A stretch of DNA of 64,000 nt. Source: Echinicola arenosa. Its GTDB lineage: Bacteria; Bacteroidota; Bacteroidia; Cytophagales; Cyclobacteriaceae. The stretch spans positions 372,001-436,000 of the forward strand of contig NZ_JACYTQ010000003.1 of assembly GCF_014841125.1 (NCBI RefSeq). The letters are read 5' to 3'. Shown here one piece after another: positions 38,847-47,458 of the stretch (the stretch's first letter is position 1; every line of letters begins with the position of its first letter). The notes below the pieces were generated by a model. It did not search any database, was not told the DNA's origin, and saw only the letters and a list, made by a program, of their open reading frames with translations. Made by a program: the position numbers and the translations under genes.

Positions 38847-40287
38847 TTTATTGTTTGAGCTTATCGTCCAAGTTTTTGGCATCTTCTTTTTGCTTTACGG
38901 GTTTGCCGTAATCATGATTTACATGACCATTACTTTACTTTCCGGACTAGAGCTTAGGAAACAACTTAAAAAGAACAAGTTTGTGGACTATAAAGATGTG
39001 ATTACCACGCCTGTTGGCCCTGGCGTTTCAATCCTTGCTCCAGCATATAATGAAGGAAAGACTATTGTCCAAAATGTAAGAAGTTTGCTATCCTTGCATT
39101 ACAGCAAATTCGAAGTGATTATCATCAATGATGGCAGTAAAGATGACTCTATTGATATTCTCATCAAAAATTTTGATTTAAGAAAAACCGATTTCGCTTT
39201 TGAGGCCTCCATTGAAACACAGCCTATTAAGGGAGTGTACAAGTCTAATAACCCTTCATTCGGTAAATTAATTGTTGTAGACAAAGAAAATGGAGGAAAG
39301 GCAGATGCTTTGAATGCAGGCATTAATATTTCAGGCCAAGAGCTTATAGCCTGTATTGATGTGGATTGTATTTTGGCGCCAGATTCAATTATAAGGATGC
39401 TGAGACCATTTTTGGAAGAAACCAACAAAAAGGTCATTGCAGTAGGAGGGGGCATTGGAATTGCCAATAATTGCGATATCAAAGACGGGACGGTGATAAA
39501 ATACAGGGTGCCGGATACTATTTTAGGACGGTTTCAAGTCATCGAGTATTTCAGGTCTTTCTTACTGGGCAGGATGGCTTGGTCAAGGGTCAATGGTTTA
39601 CTGCTGATATCAGGGGCTTTTGGCTTTTTTGACAAAGAGTTGGTGTTGAAAGTAGGTGGTTATTTTTCAAAAACAGTAGGAGAAGACATGGAACTGGTTG
39701 TTCGGATGAGGCGCTATATGGAAGAACAAAATATTCCGTATAAAGTAGCTTTCGTTTCGGATCCGTTATGTTGGACAGAAGTGCCTGAATCCGAAGAAAT
39801 CCTTAGTCGCCAAAGGAACAGGTGGATGCGTGGCACCATAGAAACCCTTCAATTACACAGAAGTATGCAATTTAACCCAAAATATGGAATCACCGGCATG
39901 GTATCCTTTCCTTTTTGGGCCATGTTTGAGAAAAATGCACCCATTATTGAGTTTTTAGGACTGATTTACACAGTGACTTTGATTTTTATGGGAGAATTTA
40001 GTTCTGTCTATTTCATCAGCTTGTTTGTCCTCATTTATTTTTTCTCAGTAATGCTATCTTCATTCAGTATTCTATTTGAGGAATTGGCATTCAACAGGTA
40101 CCGGGAAAAAGGGGATTTATTGAAATTAATTATAACAGTATTAAAAGAGCCACTTTTTATCCACCCAAAACTGATGCTTTGGTGTATGAAAGGACATTGG
40201 AATTTTATCAAAGGCATTGGTGGCTGGGGTGAAATGGTCAGAACAGGTTTCAACAATACAATTAAAAAAGGTACAGCTCAATCATGA
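38839..40287 (+). CDS. Processive family-2 glycosyltransferase (membrane polysaccharide synthase type)
   Basis: The 482-residue product has an N-terminal membrane helix, a cytosolic GT2 domain and C-terminal membrane helices, the layout of processive synthases such as PgaC, hyaluronan and cellulose synthases. Key motifs are VSILAPAYNEGKT, the first Asp in IIINDGSKDDS, ENGGKADALN, the DxD as CIDVDC, the acceptor-site VGEDMEL and RQRNRWMRG as the QxxRW motif. It probably polymerises and extrudes a beta-linked polysaccharide. The sugar cannot be told. It overlaps the genes on both sides by a few bases. Confidence 0.92.
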   Translation: MYSLLFELIVQVFGIFFLLYGFAVIMIYMTITLLSGLELRKQLKKNKFVDYKDVITTPVGPGVSILAPAYNEGKTIVQNVRSLLSLHYSKFEVIIINDGSKDDSIDILIKNFDLRKTDFAFEASIETQPIKGVYKSNNPSFGKLIVVDKENGGKADALNAGINISGQELIACIDVDCILAPDSIIRMLRPFLEETNKKVIAVGGGIGIANNCDIKDGTVIKYRVPDTILGRFQVIEYFRSFLLGRMAWSRVNGLLLISGAFGFFDKELVLKVGGYFSKTVGEDMELVVRMRRYMEEQNIPYKVAFVSDPLCWTEVPESEEILSRQRNRWMRGTIETLQLHRSMQFNPKYGITGMVSFPFWAMFEKNAPIIEFLGLIYTVTLIFMGEFSSVYFISLFVLIYFFSVMLSSFSILFEELAFNRYREKGDLLKLIITVLKEPLFIHPKLMLWCMKGHWNFIKGIGGWGEMVRTGFNNTIKKGTAQS

Positions 40288-41516
40288 ACAGTAAGTGTAT
40301 TATAGTGTGTTTGGTAATGCTATCCATTGGTTTTCACGCAAAAGCACAAGAGAATTTTGATCCTGACAAAAAATTCTTTGAAGCTAGAGAGATGGCTCTC
40401 AATGGACAAAGAGAAGAGGCTATTGAGCTGGCTTTGAAAATCGTAGAGAAATATCCAGGATATTCTGATGTTTGGATACTCTTGGGCAGAATCCACAGCT
40501 GGGAAGGGAAAAATGATTCTGCTTCTGTCTACTTTGAAAGGGCCATTGAAGAAAGTCCAGATTATGAAGACGCCTATATTGGCTATCTTGACAATTTGTT
40601 CTGGGCAGAACAATATGATAATGCGGAAAAAGTATTGGACAGAGCTTACAAGCAATTTGGAGAGGGGGCATCGTCCCAGTTAAAATATAGAAAGTCTAGG
40701 CTGTATTATTATAGAGAGGATTATAAAGAAGCCATTGACATAGCAGAATCCCTCTATGAAAATGAGGCTAAAATAGAAGGCCTACTCTCATACATTCAAC
40801 GCTTAAAACGACTAACCATAAAAAGTGCAGTAGGGTTTACTTTTGATCATGATAGTTTTGAAGGCCAAATAAGTCCTTGGCAAACCTATTCCTTATACGC
40901 TAGAACACAAGCGGGCTTTATGGGAAATGTCATTGGTAGAGTGACTCATTCCCATCGTTTTGATGGATATGGTACACAATATGAGCTGGATGCATATCCC
41001 AGTTTGGGAGAGAATTCCTACGCTTATCTAAATGTAGGTGTTTCAAATGCCTCCTTTTTTCCAAATTATAGGTTTGGAACATCCATCTATTGGAGCCTGC
41101 CCAAAGCTTTTGAGTTTGACATAGGTTACAGACACTTGAACTTCAGTGAAACCACTCACATCATAACCGGATCAGTTGGAAAATATACTGGTAATTGGTG
41201 GCTAAACTTAAGGGCTAACCATGTACCCTCCAGTGCTGGGGGTTCGATCAGTGGAAACTTCCAGGCTAGGTATTACTTCAAGGGAGCTGAAGATTATTTT
41301 ATGTTTCAATTCAGTACAGGAGTATCTCCCGATGAAGAGGACAGGGACCTTCAGTCTCAATTATTGGATTCTTACCGCGGAAGAGTAGGTTACCAACAGC
41401 TTTGGAGTCCTAAGTGGTTGGCGTATGCTTTTGTGGGCTATTCATATGATGAAATTACACCTGATAATTATCGCCCCAATCTTAATATATCTGTAGGAAC
41501 GGAATTCAGATTTTAA
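40284..41516 (+). CDS. TPR and YaiO-like outer-membrane beta-barrel protein
   Basis: The 410-residue product has a signal peptide (HAKAQ), TPR repeats at about residues 25-170 (AIELALKIVEKYPGYSDVWI, ASVYFERAIEESPDYEDAYI) and a C-terminal barrel of about 225 residues ending in a phenylalanine (SVGTEFRF). The barrel has the YaiO pattern (DIGYRHLNFSETTHIITGSV). TPR plus barrel is also the plan of PgaA, the poly-N-acetylglucosamine exporter, which supports an outer-membrane export role for the glycan made by the preceding glycosyltransferase. Function is inferred. Confidence 0.82.
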   Translation: MNSKCIIVCLVMLSIGFHAKAQENFDPDKKFFEAREMALNGQREEAIELALKIVEKYPGYSDVWILLGRIHSWEGKNDSASVYFERAIEESPDYEDAYIGYLDNLFWAEQYDNAEKVLDRAYKQFGEGASSQLKYRKSRLYYYREDYKEAIDIAESLYENEAKIEGLLSYIQRLKRLTIKSAVGFTFDHDSFEGQISPWQTYSLYARTQAGFMGNVIGRVTHSHRFDGYGTQYELDAYPSLGENSYAYLNVGVSNASFFPNYRFGTSIYWSLPKAFEFDIGYRHLNFSETTHIITGSVGKYTGNWWLNLRANHVPSSAGGSISGNFQARYYFKGAEDYFMFQFSTGVSPDEEDRDLQSQLLDSYRGRVGYQQLWSPKWLAYAFVGYSYDEITPDNYRPNLNISVGTEFRF

Positions 41517-42709
41517 TGCCATCTAACCAATCTCCCTATAAGTTTACCAAAAGTGGCTTGAGCCTGATATTCACTTCTTTTCTGATAGTGATTACTCCTT
41601 TGATTGTAATTCCTGGAATAAGCCACTTGATCTGGAAGGTAAAACCATCTTCCAAGATGGATATCTTGGTAATTGATAAAACAGTCCCTGATAAAAGTCG
41701 TTTGGAACATCGCTCTTTTTTTTGGGCCTTAAAGCATCTTCGGATCAAAAGGCAGGATGGAGCATTTTATCAATATGATAAAGATTATTTGGGCTTTTAT
41801 CCGAAGAAAGACGGAAACCACAAAGTAAAAAGTTTAAGGTACTACAGTGATGAGAAAATAGATTCTATATCTAAAGCATTGGATGTACTATACTTGGCTG
41901 ACACTTATGGGGTTTATGAGTCTGATTTTAATGACCAGAGTGAATTGGAATTTTCCAGAAAAATCTATGGGGGGCTATCCTCCAATGACCTCAAATTGAC
42001 CCAAAAAGTAATTGATGCAGAAGGTTTATTAATTGCCGAGTTTAATAGCATCGGCGCACCCACTTCATTTGCTTTTAGAACCCAATTCGAAAAAATGATG
42101 AATTTCAAATGGACCGGATGGATCAGTAGGTATTTTGATGAATTAAATCCTGAACTTAATGAAGAAATTCCAGAATGGCTCATTAATAATTATAAAGAAC
42201 AACACAATGGAATATGGGAGTTTGAAGGTGCAGCTCAGGTCTTTGTGAGTGAAGAAGGAAGGATAGAAGTGCTAAAATATGGAGAGGACATAAGTAACCA
42301 AGTGCCCAAAGTTATCTCTACATTACAAAGCCAACAAAAATTTGATATACCAAAAGAAACCAATTATCCTTATTGGTTTGAAATATTGCGGATAGACAGG
42401 TCCTATGAAGTCATTAGCTACATCGATATGGCACCAACAAAAAGTGGAGAAGAAAAGCTAAGGGAAATGGGCTTGCCCAGATACTTCCCTGCTACTATTG
42501 TGAGAAATAACGGCAAAGGAAAAATCTACTATTTTACCGGAGATTATGCAGATAACCCAATTCCATTGAGTTCTGCACCGTTTTTTGGAGTTCCTACAAT
42601 TTATAAATTAGTCAATGACAAGAACGATTACTCCAATAGGACTTCATTCTACTGGAATTATTATTTCCCTTTGATCAAGGAAATATTGGAGGAACATAGC
42701 CTAAACTAA
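41516..42709 (+). CDS. Uncharacterised membrane-anchored protein of the glycosyltransferase operon
   Basis: The 397-residue product has one N-terminal transmembrane helix (residues of about 14-38) and a large, probably periplasmic, domain. Its start overlaps the previous stop as TAATG. The domain begins MDILVIDKTVPDKS and contains LDVLYLADTYGVYESDF, LIAEFNSIGAPTSFAF and YYFTGDYADN. The pattern of an early VIDKTV strand, a tyrosine-aspartate segment and a later FNS loop suggests an alpha/beta fold, but I do not recognise the family. Its operon place suggests polysaccharide handling. Confidence 0.7.
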   Translation: MPSNQSPYKFTKSGLSLIFTSFLIVITPLIVIPGISHLIWKVKPSSKMDILVIDKTVPDKSRLEHRSFFWALKHLRIKRQDGAFYQYDKDYLGFYPKKDGNHKVKSLRYYSDEKIDSISKALDVLYLADTYGVYESDFNDQSELEFSRKIYGGLSSNDLKLTQKVIDAEGLLIAEFNSIGAPTSFAFRTQFEKMMNFKWTGWISRYFDELNPELNEEIPEWLINNYKEQHNGIWEFEGAAQVFVSEEGRIEVLKYGEDISNQVPKVISTLQSQQKFDIPKETNYPYWFEILRIDRSYEVISYIDMAPTKSGEEKLREMGLPRYFPATIVRNNGKGKIYYFTGDYADNPIPLSSAPFFGVPTIYKLVNDKNDYSNRTSFYWNYYFPLIKEILEEHSLN

Positions 42710-42720
42710 TACTTGTCTCT

Positions 42721-44715
42721 TTATTTTTGAGGCAAAATAGCATTGTTTTCCATTGCAAAATTATCTTTTGCTTTATACTCCTCAAAACTGCTATGAAGTC
42801 TGGAAAATATGTCTGGTCTGTCGATTAAATCTATATTCATATTATCAGAAATCATATATAGGTCATTGTCCGAAATAAAATAGTATCCATCCAAATAATC
42901 CCCAAATTGGTATTTGTTTCTCATCAATGCATGGGTAACCTTTGATTCAAATTGCGCTACCGTATCCAGGACTGTACCTCTCCATGCCACGGACTCAGGC
43001 ATTTTTAAATTATAATTATGCTGAAGAAAAGCCAATAATGAAGGGGCAATTTCAAAATGGGTATTGACAGCATCCATGTATTTACTTCTTTTGAGCTTTG
43101 GTGAATAAATTATCAATGGAACATGAAACCTGTCTATTTTAGTAGACATTGGTATCTCAGGCAATCGATGATCCCCTGTAATGATAAAAATGGTATTGGC
43201 TGCTTTCTCCTTTTTTAAATAAGTAGTTAGAAATTCCTTGATCGCATCATCTACGTATAATATACTGGCCAGTTCTCGCTTATAATTTTCCAATTTAATG
43301 GTTGTGTGACTATAGTCCTTTTCTCTCAGAAACTTTTCAAATTTTTGATTGTAAACTTCCTGTTCTGGAATTACAAATGGAGAGTGTGAAGACATGGTCT
43401 GAAAAATATTCACTTGGGCCTGATCTGTAACGGGTAGCCTTTTTAGACCATTTCTGAAGTTCTCCTTGTCAGCATACCCCCAAGTAAATCCAGAAACTGA
43501 TGGTGACTTTCGAAATTCAGGATCAAATTTATCTATATCCACCAAATTGTCAATTCCTTGATAGTTCATAAAAGCGGCAACATTGTCAAATTCTTTATCA
43601 GCGCCAATATAATAATTGACCTGATAACCATCCTTTTTTAACATTGAAAGCATGGTTGCATGATAAGGAATGGGAGTTTTTTCCATAAAACCGTTTTTAC
43701 CAAATGGCAAGCCTCCAAAAATTCCAGATAATACTCCAAAAGTCCTTCCAGTCGTGGACAGGTTATTTTTCCAGTACAGACTGTGGTCTGCTAAAGAATC
43801 CAAAAAAGGCGTCCAACTCCCCAAGTAGGCGTCAGGACCTGAATAGGCTTTACCTAACCCTTCCACGATAATAAAGACTAAATTAGGTATCGTATCAAAT
43901 TCAGAGAAATAAGGACCCAAAACGTCCGGGTAACTGTTTTTGTGAAGGAATGGATAGGATGGATCCAAGTATTCTTTTTGGACCAAGCTGTTTTGGTTAG
44001 AACTGTTTTCCAAATAAAAGTCAAAATAGATGTTTTGCGACTTAGAGAAATAATCGTAGGATTCCTCATAGAAATACAAAGATTTATTCTCTGCAAGGTT
44101 AGTTTCCAAATTAGAATAACCTGCCGGCATGGCTACTGGAATGATTAAAAGAACAATTAGAAAAATATAAGTAAAGACAGAAAATACGATTGTCGTCTTA
44201 AAACTATATTTAAATAAGGTCCCTGCATTTAAAATTAAAAAAACTATTGCCAAAGCAATAATCGCCCCTATCATACTAAATACATTCAATGCCCCCGCTG
44301 CTCTTACTGTTTCAATTAAATCAGCTACTGAATAAGTAAAGAAATCGGCACCTAGCGGTACCAGAGTTTCTGAAAAATAAAACATCAGGCAAACCTGTCC
44401 CAGTATCAAGGCACTGAGAATCAACTTATACATAAAATATGAAACCTTTGGCAGAACAACCCCCATGAGCATTTGGATAATAAAAAATATTCCCACCGTA
44501 TATAACCCCCACTGGAAGCTTTGGAGAAGGTTAATCAACAAAACACTCTTGTTCGAAAGTGGGGCTACGCCGTGAATATTACCGACCCAAAAGACCTCAA
44601 CTACGCTCAACAAAATCAATAATAAAAGGAAAACAATACTGATTTGCCAGAATTTATTCAAATTACTAGTAATATTACTGAACAAATTGGATTGAATAAC
44701 CGTTTTTTGGCCCAT
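42721..44715 (-). CDS. LTA-synthase-like membrane sulfatase-fold transferase/hydrolase
   Basis: The 664-residue product has about five N-terminal membrane helices followed by an extracytoplasmic alkaline-phosphatase/sulfatase-fold domain. Metal and nucleophile residues line up with lipoteichoic acid synthase: Glu in FIIVEGLGKAY, Thr in NNLSTTGRTFGVLSG and the Asp-His of IITGDHRLPE. Relatives transfer phosphoglycerol or phosphoethanolamine to glycans or lipids. Gram-negative Bacteroidota lack lipoteichoic acid, so a role in decorating the envelope or the adjacent operon's polysaccharide is more likely. The gene converges with the polysaccharide operon (11 bp apart). Confidence 0.85.
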   Translation of the reverse strand: MGQKTVIQSNLFSNITSNLNKFWQISIVFLLLLILLSVVEVFWVGNIHGVAPLSNKSVLLINLLQSFQWGLYTVGIFFIIQMLMGVVLPKVSYFMYKLILSALILGQVCLMFYFSETLVPLGADFFTYSVADLIETVRAAGALNVFSMIGAIIALAIVFLILNAGTLFKYSFKTTIVFSVFTYIFLIVLLIIPVAMPAGYSNLETNLAENKSLYFYEESYDYFSKSQNIYFDFYLENSSNQNSLVQKEYLDPSYPFLHKNSYPDVLGPYFSEFDTIPNLVFIIVEGLGKAYSGPDAYLGSWTPFLDSLADHSLYWKNNLSTTGRTFGVLSGIFGGLPFGKNGFMEKTPIPYHATMLSMLKKDGYQVNYYIGADKEFDNVAAFMNYQGIDNLVDIDKFDPEFRKSPSVSGFTWGYADKENFRNGLKRLPVTDQAQVNIFQTMSSHSPFVIPEQEVYNQKFEKFLREKDYSHTTIKLENYKRELASILYVDDAIKEFLTTYLKKEKAANTIFIITGDHRLPEIPMSTKIDRFHVPLIIYSPKLKRSKYMDAVNTHFEIAPSLLAFLQHNYNLKMPESVAWRGTVLDTVAQFESKVTHALMRNKYQFGDYLDGYYFISDNDLYMISDNMNIDLIDRPDIFSRLHSSFEEYKAKDNFAMENNAILPQK

Positions 44716-44817
44716 TGTGCTTTGATAAATAATAAAATTTAGAAACCATTAAGGTTTCAATTCAAAAACATTTTGATACAAATTAACTATATTGTAAAAC
44801 AAATTTGACGATTAAAA

Positions 44818-45360
44818 ATGAATAAAAGTTCCTTAATTAAAGAACTCTTTGCCAACATAAAAACTACAGGCGCAGTAACTTTTAGCTCTAAATCCCTGGT
44901 TAACAAAATGCTATCTTTTGCTGATTTTGAAGGAGCAAAAATAATAGTAGAATTGGGTGGGGGAGATGGAAGCATAACACGTGGAATTATTAATCGTATG
45001 GATGAAGATTCCATACTTTTAGTCTTTGAAATTAGTAAACCTTTTTGCGAAAACTTGAAGAAAGAATTTCCTCAGGACAATGTCCACATCATTTGTGACT
45101 CAGCCGAAAATATGGACCAATACCTTGAAGGTAAGTCTGCTGATTTGATTTTATCTTCACTTCCTTTTAGTCTTATACCAAAAGAATCTCGCAACGAAAT
45201 TTACAAAAAAAGCCGTTCACACCTGAATCAAAACGGTTATTTTATACAGATTTGTTATTCATATCTGCTTAAATTTCAGTTTGCCAATTATTTTCAAAGT
45301 ATTAGGACTGCATTTACCCTCAAAAATTTCCCACCGGCTTTTATTATTATTTGCAACTGA
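44818..45360 (+). CDS. Small SAM-dependent methyltransferase, PmtA-like
   Basis: The 180-residue product is a class I methyltransferase of the group that includes phospholipid N-methyltransferases and rRNA dimethyladenosine transferases. Motif I is VELGGGDGSITRGI (about 44-57), the acidic post-I position is FEISK, and motif IV is ILSSLPFSLIP. The N-terminal TGAVTFSSKSLVNKML is typical of PmtA-type proteins. Substrate could be phosphatidylethanolamine, but this is not decisive. It stands alone, with about 95 bp to the next gene. Confidence 0.75.
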   Translation: MNKSSLIKELFANIKTTGAVTFSSKSLVNKMLSFADFEGAKIIVELGGGDGSITRGIINRMDEDSILLVFEISKPFCENLKKEFPQDNVHIICDSAENMDQYLEGKSADLILSSLPFSLIPKESRNEIYKKSRSHLNQNGYFIQICYSYLLKFQFANYFQSIRTAFTLKNFPPAFIIICN

Positions 45361-45458
45361 GGACAATAAATTGCACGAAACAATGCTGAATTTTCCTTTT
45401 TGAGACATTTTGTGTCCACAGCTTTTGGACTTTATTTTCATAAGCTTAACTTGAATTG

Positions 45459-46514
45459 ATGAACAAGGATGTATTCAAAGGAAGAGGAGCAAGCATTTCA
45501 CCAGACAACCCTTATTTAAAGAGAAGGGAAGTTCTGGAGCATATTGAAGGTTTGGATGAAGAAAAATACATTAATAAACCCCAAACAAAGTTTTATAAAG
45601 AACACACTAAAGGTGGCTTGAGTAAAAACGATAGCCCTGACCTGCCCTTAAACTATTCTGTAAACCCATATCAAGGCTGTGAGCATGGTTGTATTTATTG
45701 CTATGCGCGTAATTCACATCAATACTGGGGCTTTGATGCCGGTTTAGGATTTGAAACCAATATCATGGTAAAAACCAATATTGTGGAAGTATTAAGGGAA
45801 CAATTCAAGAAAAAAGGACATCAGCCTCAAGCCATCATGCTTTCCGGAAATACGGATTGCTATCAACCGGCTGAACGTAAGTTTAAATTGACCAGAAAGA
45901 TACTTGAGCTGTGTTTGGAGATGGGGCATCCGGTAAGTGTCATTACAAAAAACACCTTGATACTACGCGATCAAGATATACTGGCAAAATTAGCTGATAA
46001 ACAGCTGGTGCATGTCTATTTCTCCATCAATCATCTTGATCACCAACTCAAAGCTTTGTTGGAACCAAGAACAGCAACAGGGCAGAAGAAGATTGCTGCG
46101 ATCAAGACATTAAAAGATAGAGGTGTTCCTTGTGGCATTATGGTTGCGCCAATTATTCCAGCTTTGAACACGATGGATATCGCCGATATCATTCGACAAA
46201 GTGCTGATGCTGGTGCTTTAGCTGCAGGCTATACAGTGGTCCGTTTAAATGGAAATGTAAAGGAAGTCTTCAAACATTGGATCAAAGAACATTACCCGGA
46301 AAGAGCGGACAAAGTACTTCACCAAATTGAGCAATTACACGGCGGTAAATTGAACGATACCGAGTGGGGACGAAGAATTAAGGGCAGTGGGATTATTGCT
46401 GAAATGATCCATCAAATTTTCAATACTGCCAAACAAAAATATATGAAGGATAGGTCCATGCCTGATTTTAATTATGATGCCTTCAATCCCCACGGACAAT
46501 TAAAACTATTTTAA
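45459..46514 (+). CDS. Radical SAM protein of the PA0069/Rv2578c group
   Basis: The 351-residue product carries the radical SAM cluster CxxxCxxC as CEHGCIYCYAR within NPYQGCEHGC, as in the PA0069/Rv2578c family, which also shows similarity to spore photoproduct lyase. Other conserved parts are MLSGNTDCYQPAE, SVITKNTLILRD and the C-terminal MPDFNYDAFNPHGQLKLF. I start at the ATG at 45459; the TTG just before it would add only one residue. Function of the family is unassigned. A DUF3253 gene follows after 10 bp. Confidence 0.92.
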   Translation: MNKDVFKGRGASISPDNPYLKRREVLEHIEGLDEEKYINKPQTKFYKEHTKGGLSKNDSPDLPLNYSVNPYQGCEHGCIYCYARNSHQYWGFDAGLGFETNIMVKTNIVEVLREQFKKKGHQPQAIMLSGNTDCYQPAERKFKLTRKILELCLEMGHPVSVITKNTLILRDQDILAKLADKQLVHVYFSINHLDHQLKALLEPRTATGQKKIAAIKTLKDRGVPCGIMVAPIIPALNTMDIADIIRQSADAGALAAGYTVVRLNGNVKEVFKHWIKEHYPERADKVLHQIEQLHGGKLNDTEWGRRIKGSGIIAEMIHQIFNTAKQKYMKDRSMPDFNYDAFNPHGQLKLF

Positions 46515-46524
46515 TCTATTGATC

Positions 46525-46731
46525 ATGGATAATATACTTGAAATAGCTATTTTAGAAATGTGCAGACAGAAAGGAGAAAAGTCTTTCTCATGCGATGAGG
46601 TGATTCAATGGATGTATCCACAAGATTGGGAGAAATTTACAAAGGATATTCATTTAGCTGCTCAAGGATTAAAGCAAAAAGGTAAAATAATGCTCTCTGA
46701 AAGCTGGGAAATCAACGAAGTAAAAAATTGA
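46525..46731 (+). CDS. DUF3253-family small protein
   Basis: The 68-residue product (from the ATG at 46525) looks like a winged-helix unit of the DUF3253 type: ILEMCRQKGEKSFSCDEVIQW, MYPQDWEKFTKDIHLAAQGL and KGKIMLSESWEI. Such proteins may bind nucleic acid, but function is not known. It lies 10 bp after the radical SAM gene and 37 bp before msrA, so the three may be co-transcribed. Confidence 0.82.
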   Translation: MDNILEIAILEMCRQKGEKSFSCDEVIQWMYPQDWEKFTKDIHLAAQGLKQKGKIMLSESWEINEVKN

Positions 46732-46768
46732 CCATGCATGCAATGAGGGCTATAATTGTTTAAAAAGA

Positions 46769-47347
46769 ATGACGAAACTTCCTCAAACTTCAGTTGAAAA
46801 TATTCCCGATGGCCTTGAAATGGCCACTTTGGGATCTGGTTGTTTTTGGTGTATAGAAGCAGTTTACCAAAACATACGTGGTATTTCCAAAATAGAACCA
46901 GGATACAGTGGTGGGCATATTGAAAATCCAAGTTACCAAGAGGTTACTACTGGAACAACTGGCCATGCTGAGGTAATACAGTTTTTGTATGACCCAAAGA
47001 TCATTTCATTTCAGGATTTATTGGAGGTATTCTGGGCAACCCATGATCCAACTACACTCAACCAACAAGGAGCTGATGTAGGGCCTCAATATCGGTCAGC
47101 CATATTTTATCATTCTGACTCACAGAAAAATACGGCTATAGAATTTAAGAAAATTATTGAGGATGCGGAAATATATGATAAGCCCATTGTCACAGAAATA
47201 ACTCCTTTTAGTAATTTCTATCCGGCAGAAAACTATCACTTTAATTATTATGAAAGTCATAAAAACCAACCTTATTGCCAGTTTATCATTAGGCCCAAAG
47301 TAGAAAAACTGAAAAGAGTATTTGGTCAACACACCAAGCTGATTTAA
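46769..47347 (+). CDS. msrA: Peptide methionine sulfoxide reductase MsrA
   Basis: MsrA reduces the S-form of methionine sulfoxide in proteins. The 192-residue product has the catalytic GCFWCIEA with Cys25, the GYSGGHIENPSYQEVTTGTTGHAE block and the conserved DPTTLNQQGADVGPQYRS. Length is normal and no signal peptide is seen, so it is cytosolic. The resolving cysteines often found near the C-terminus are represented only by Cys in PYCQF, so recycling may differ. Confidence 0.97.
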   Translation: MTKLPQTSVENIPDGLEMATLGSGCFWCIEAVYQNIRGISKIEPGYSGGHIENPSYQEVTTGTTGHAEVIQFLYDPKIISFQDLLEVFWATHDPTTLNQQGADVGPQYRSAIFYHSDSQKNTAIEFKKIIEDAEIYDKPIVTEITPFSNFYPAENYHFNYYESHKNQPYCQFIIRPKVEKLKRVFGQHTKLI

Positions 47348-47458
47348 GTAAAAGACAGGCAAACGCACAACTTTATATCCTATATACAGTGGAAAAGTCT
47401 AATGCCTTGATTTTTTATCCAGCAGTGATGTTTTAATTTGTTTAACAAAAAATCGATT

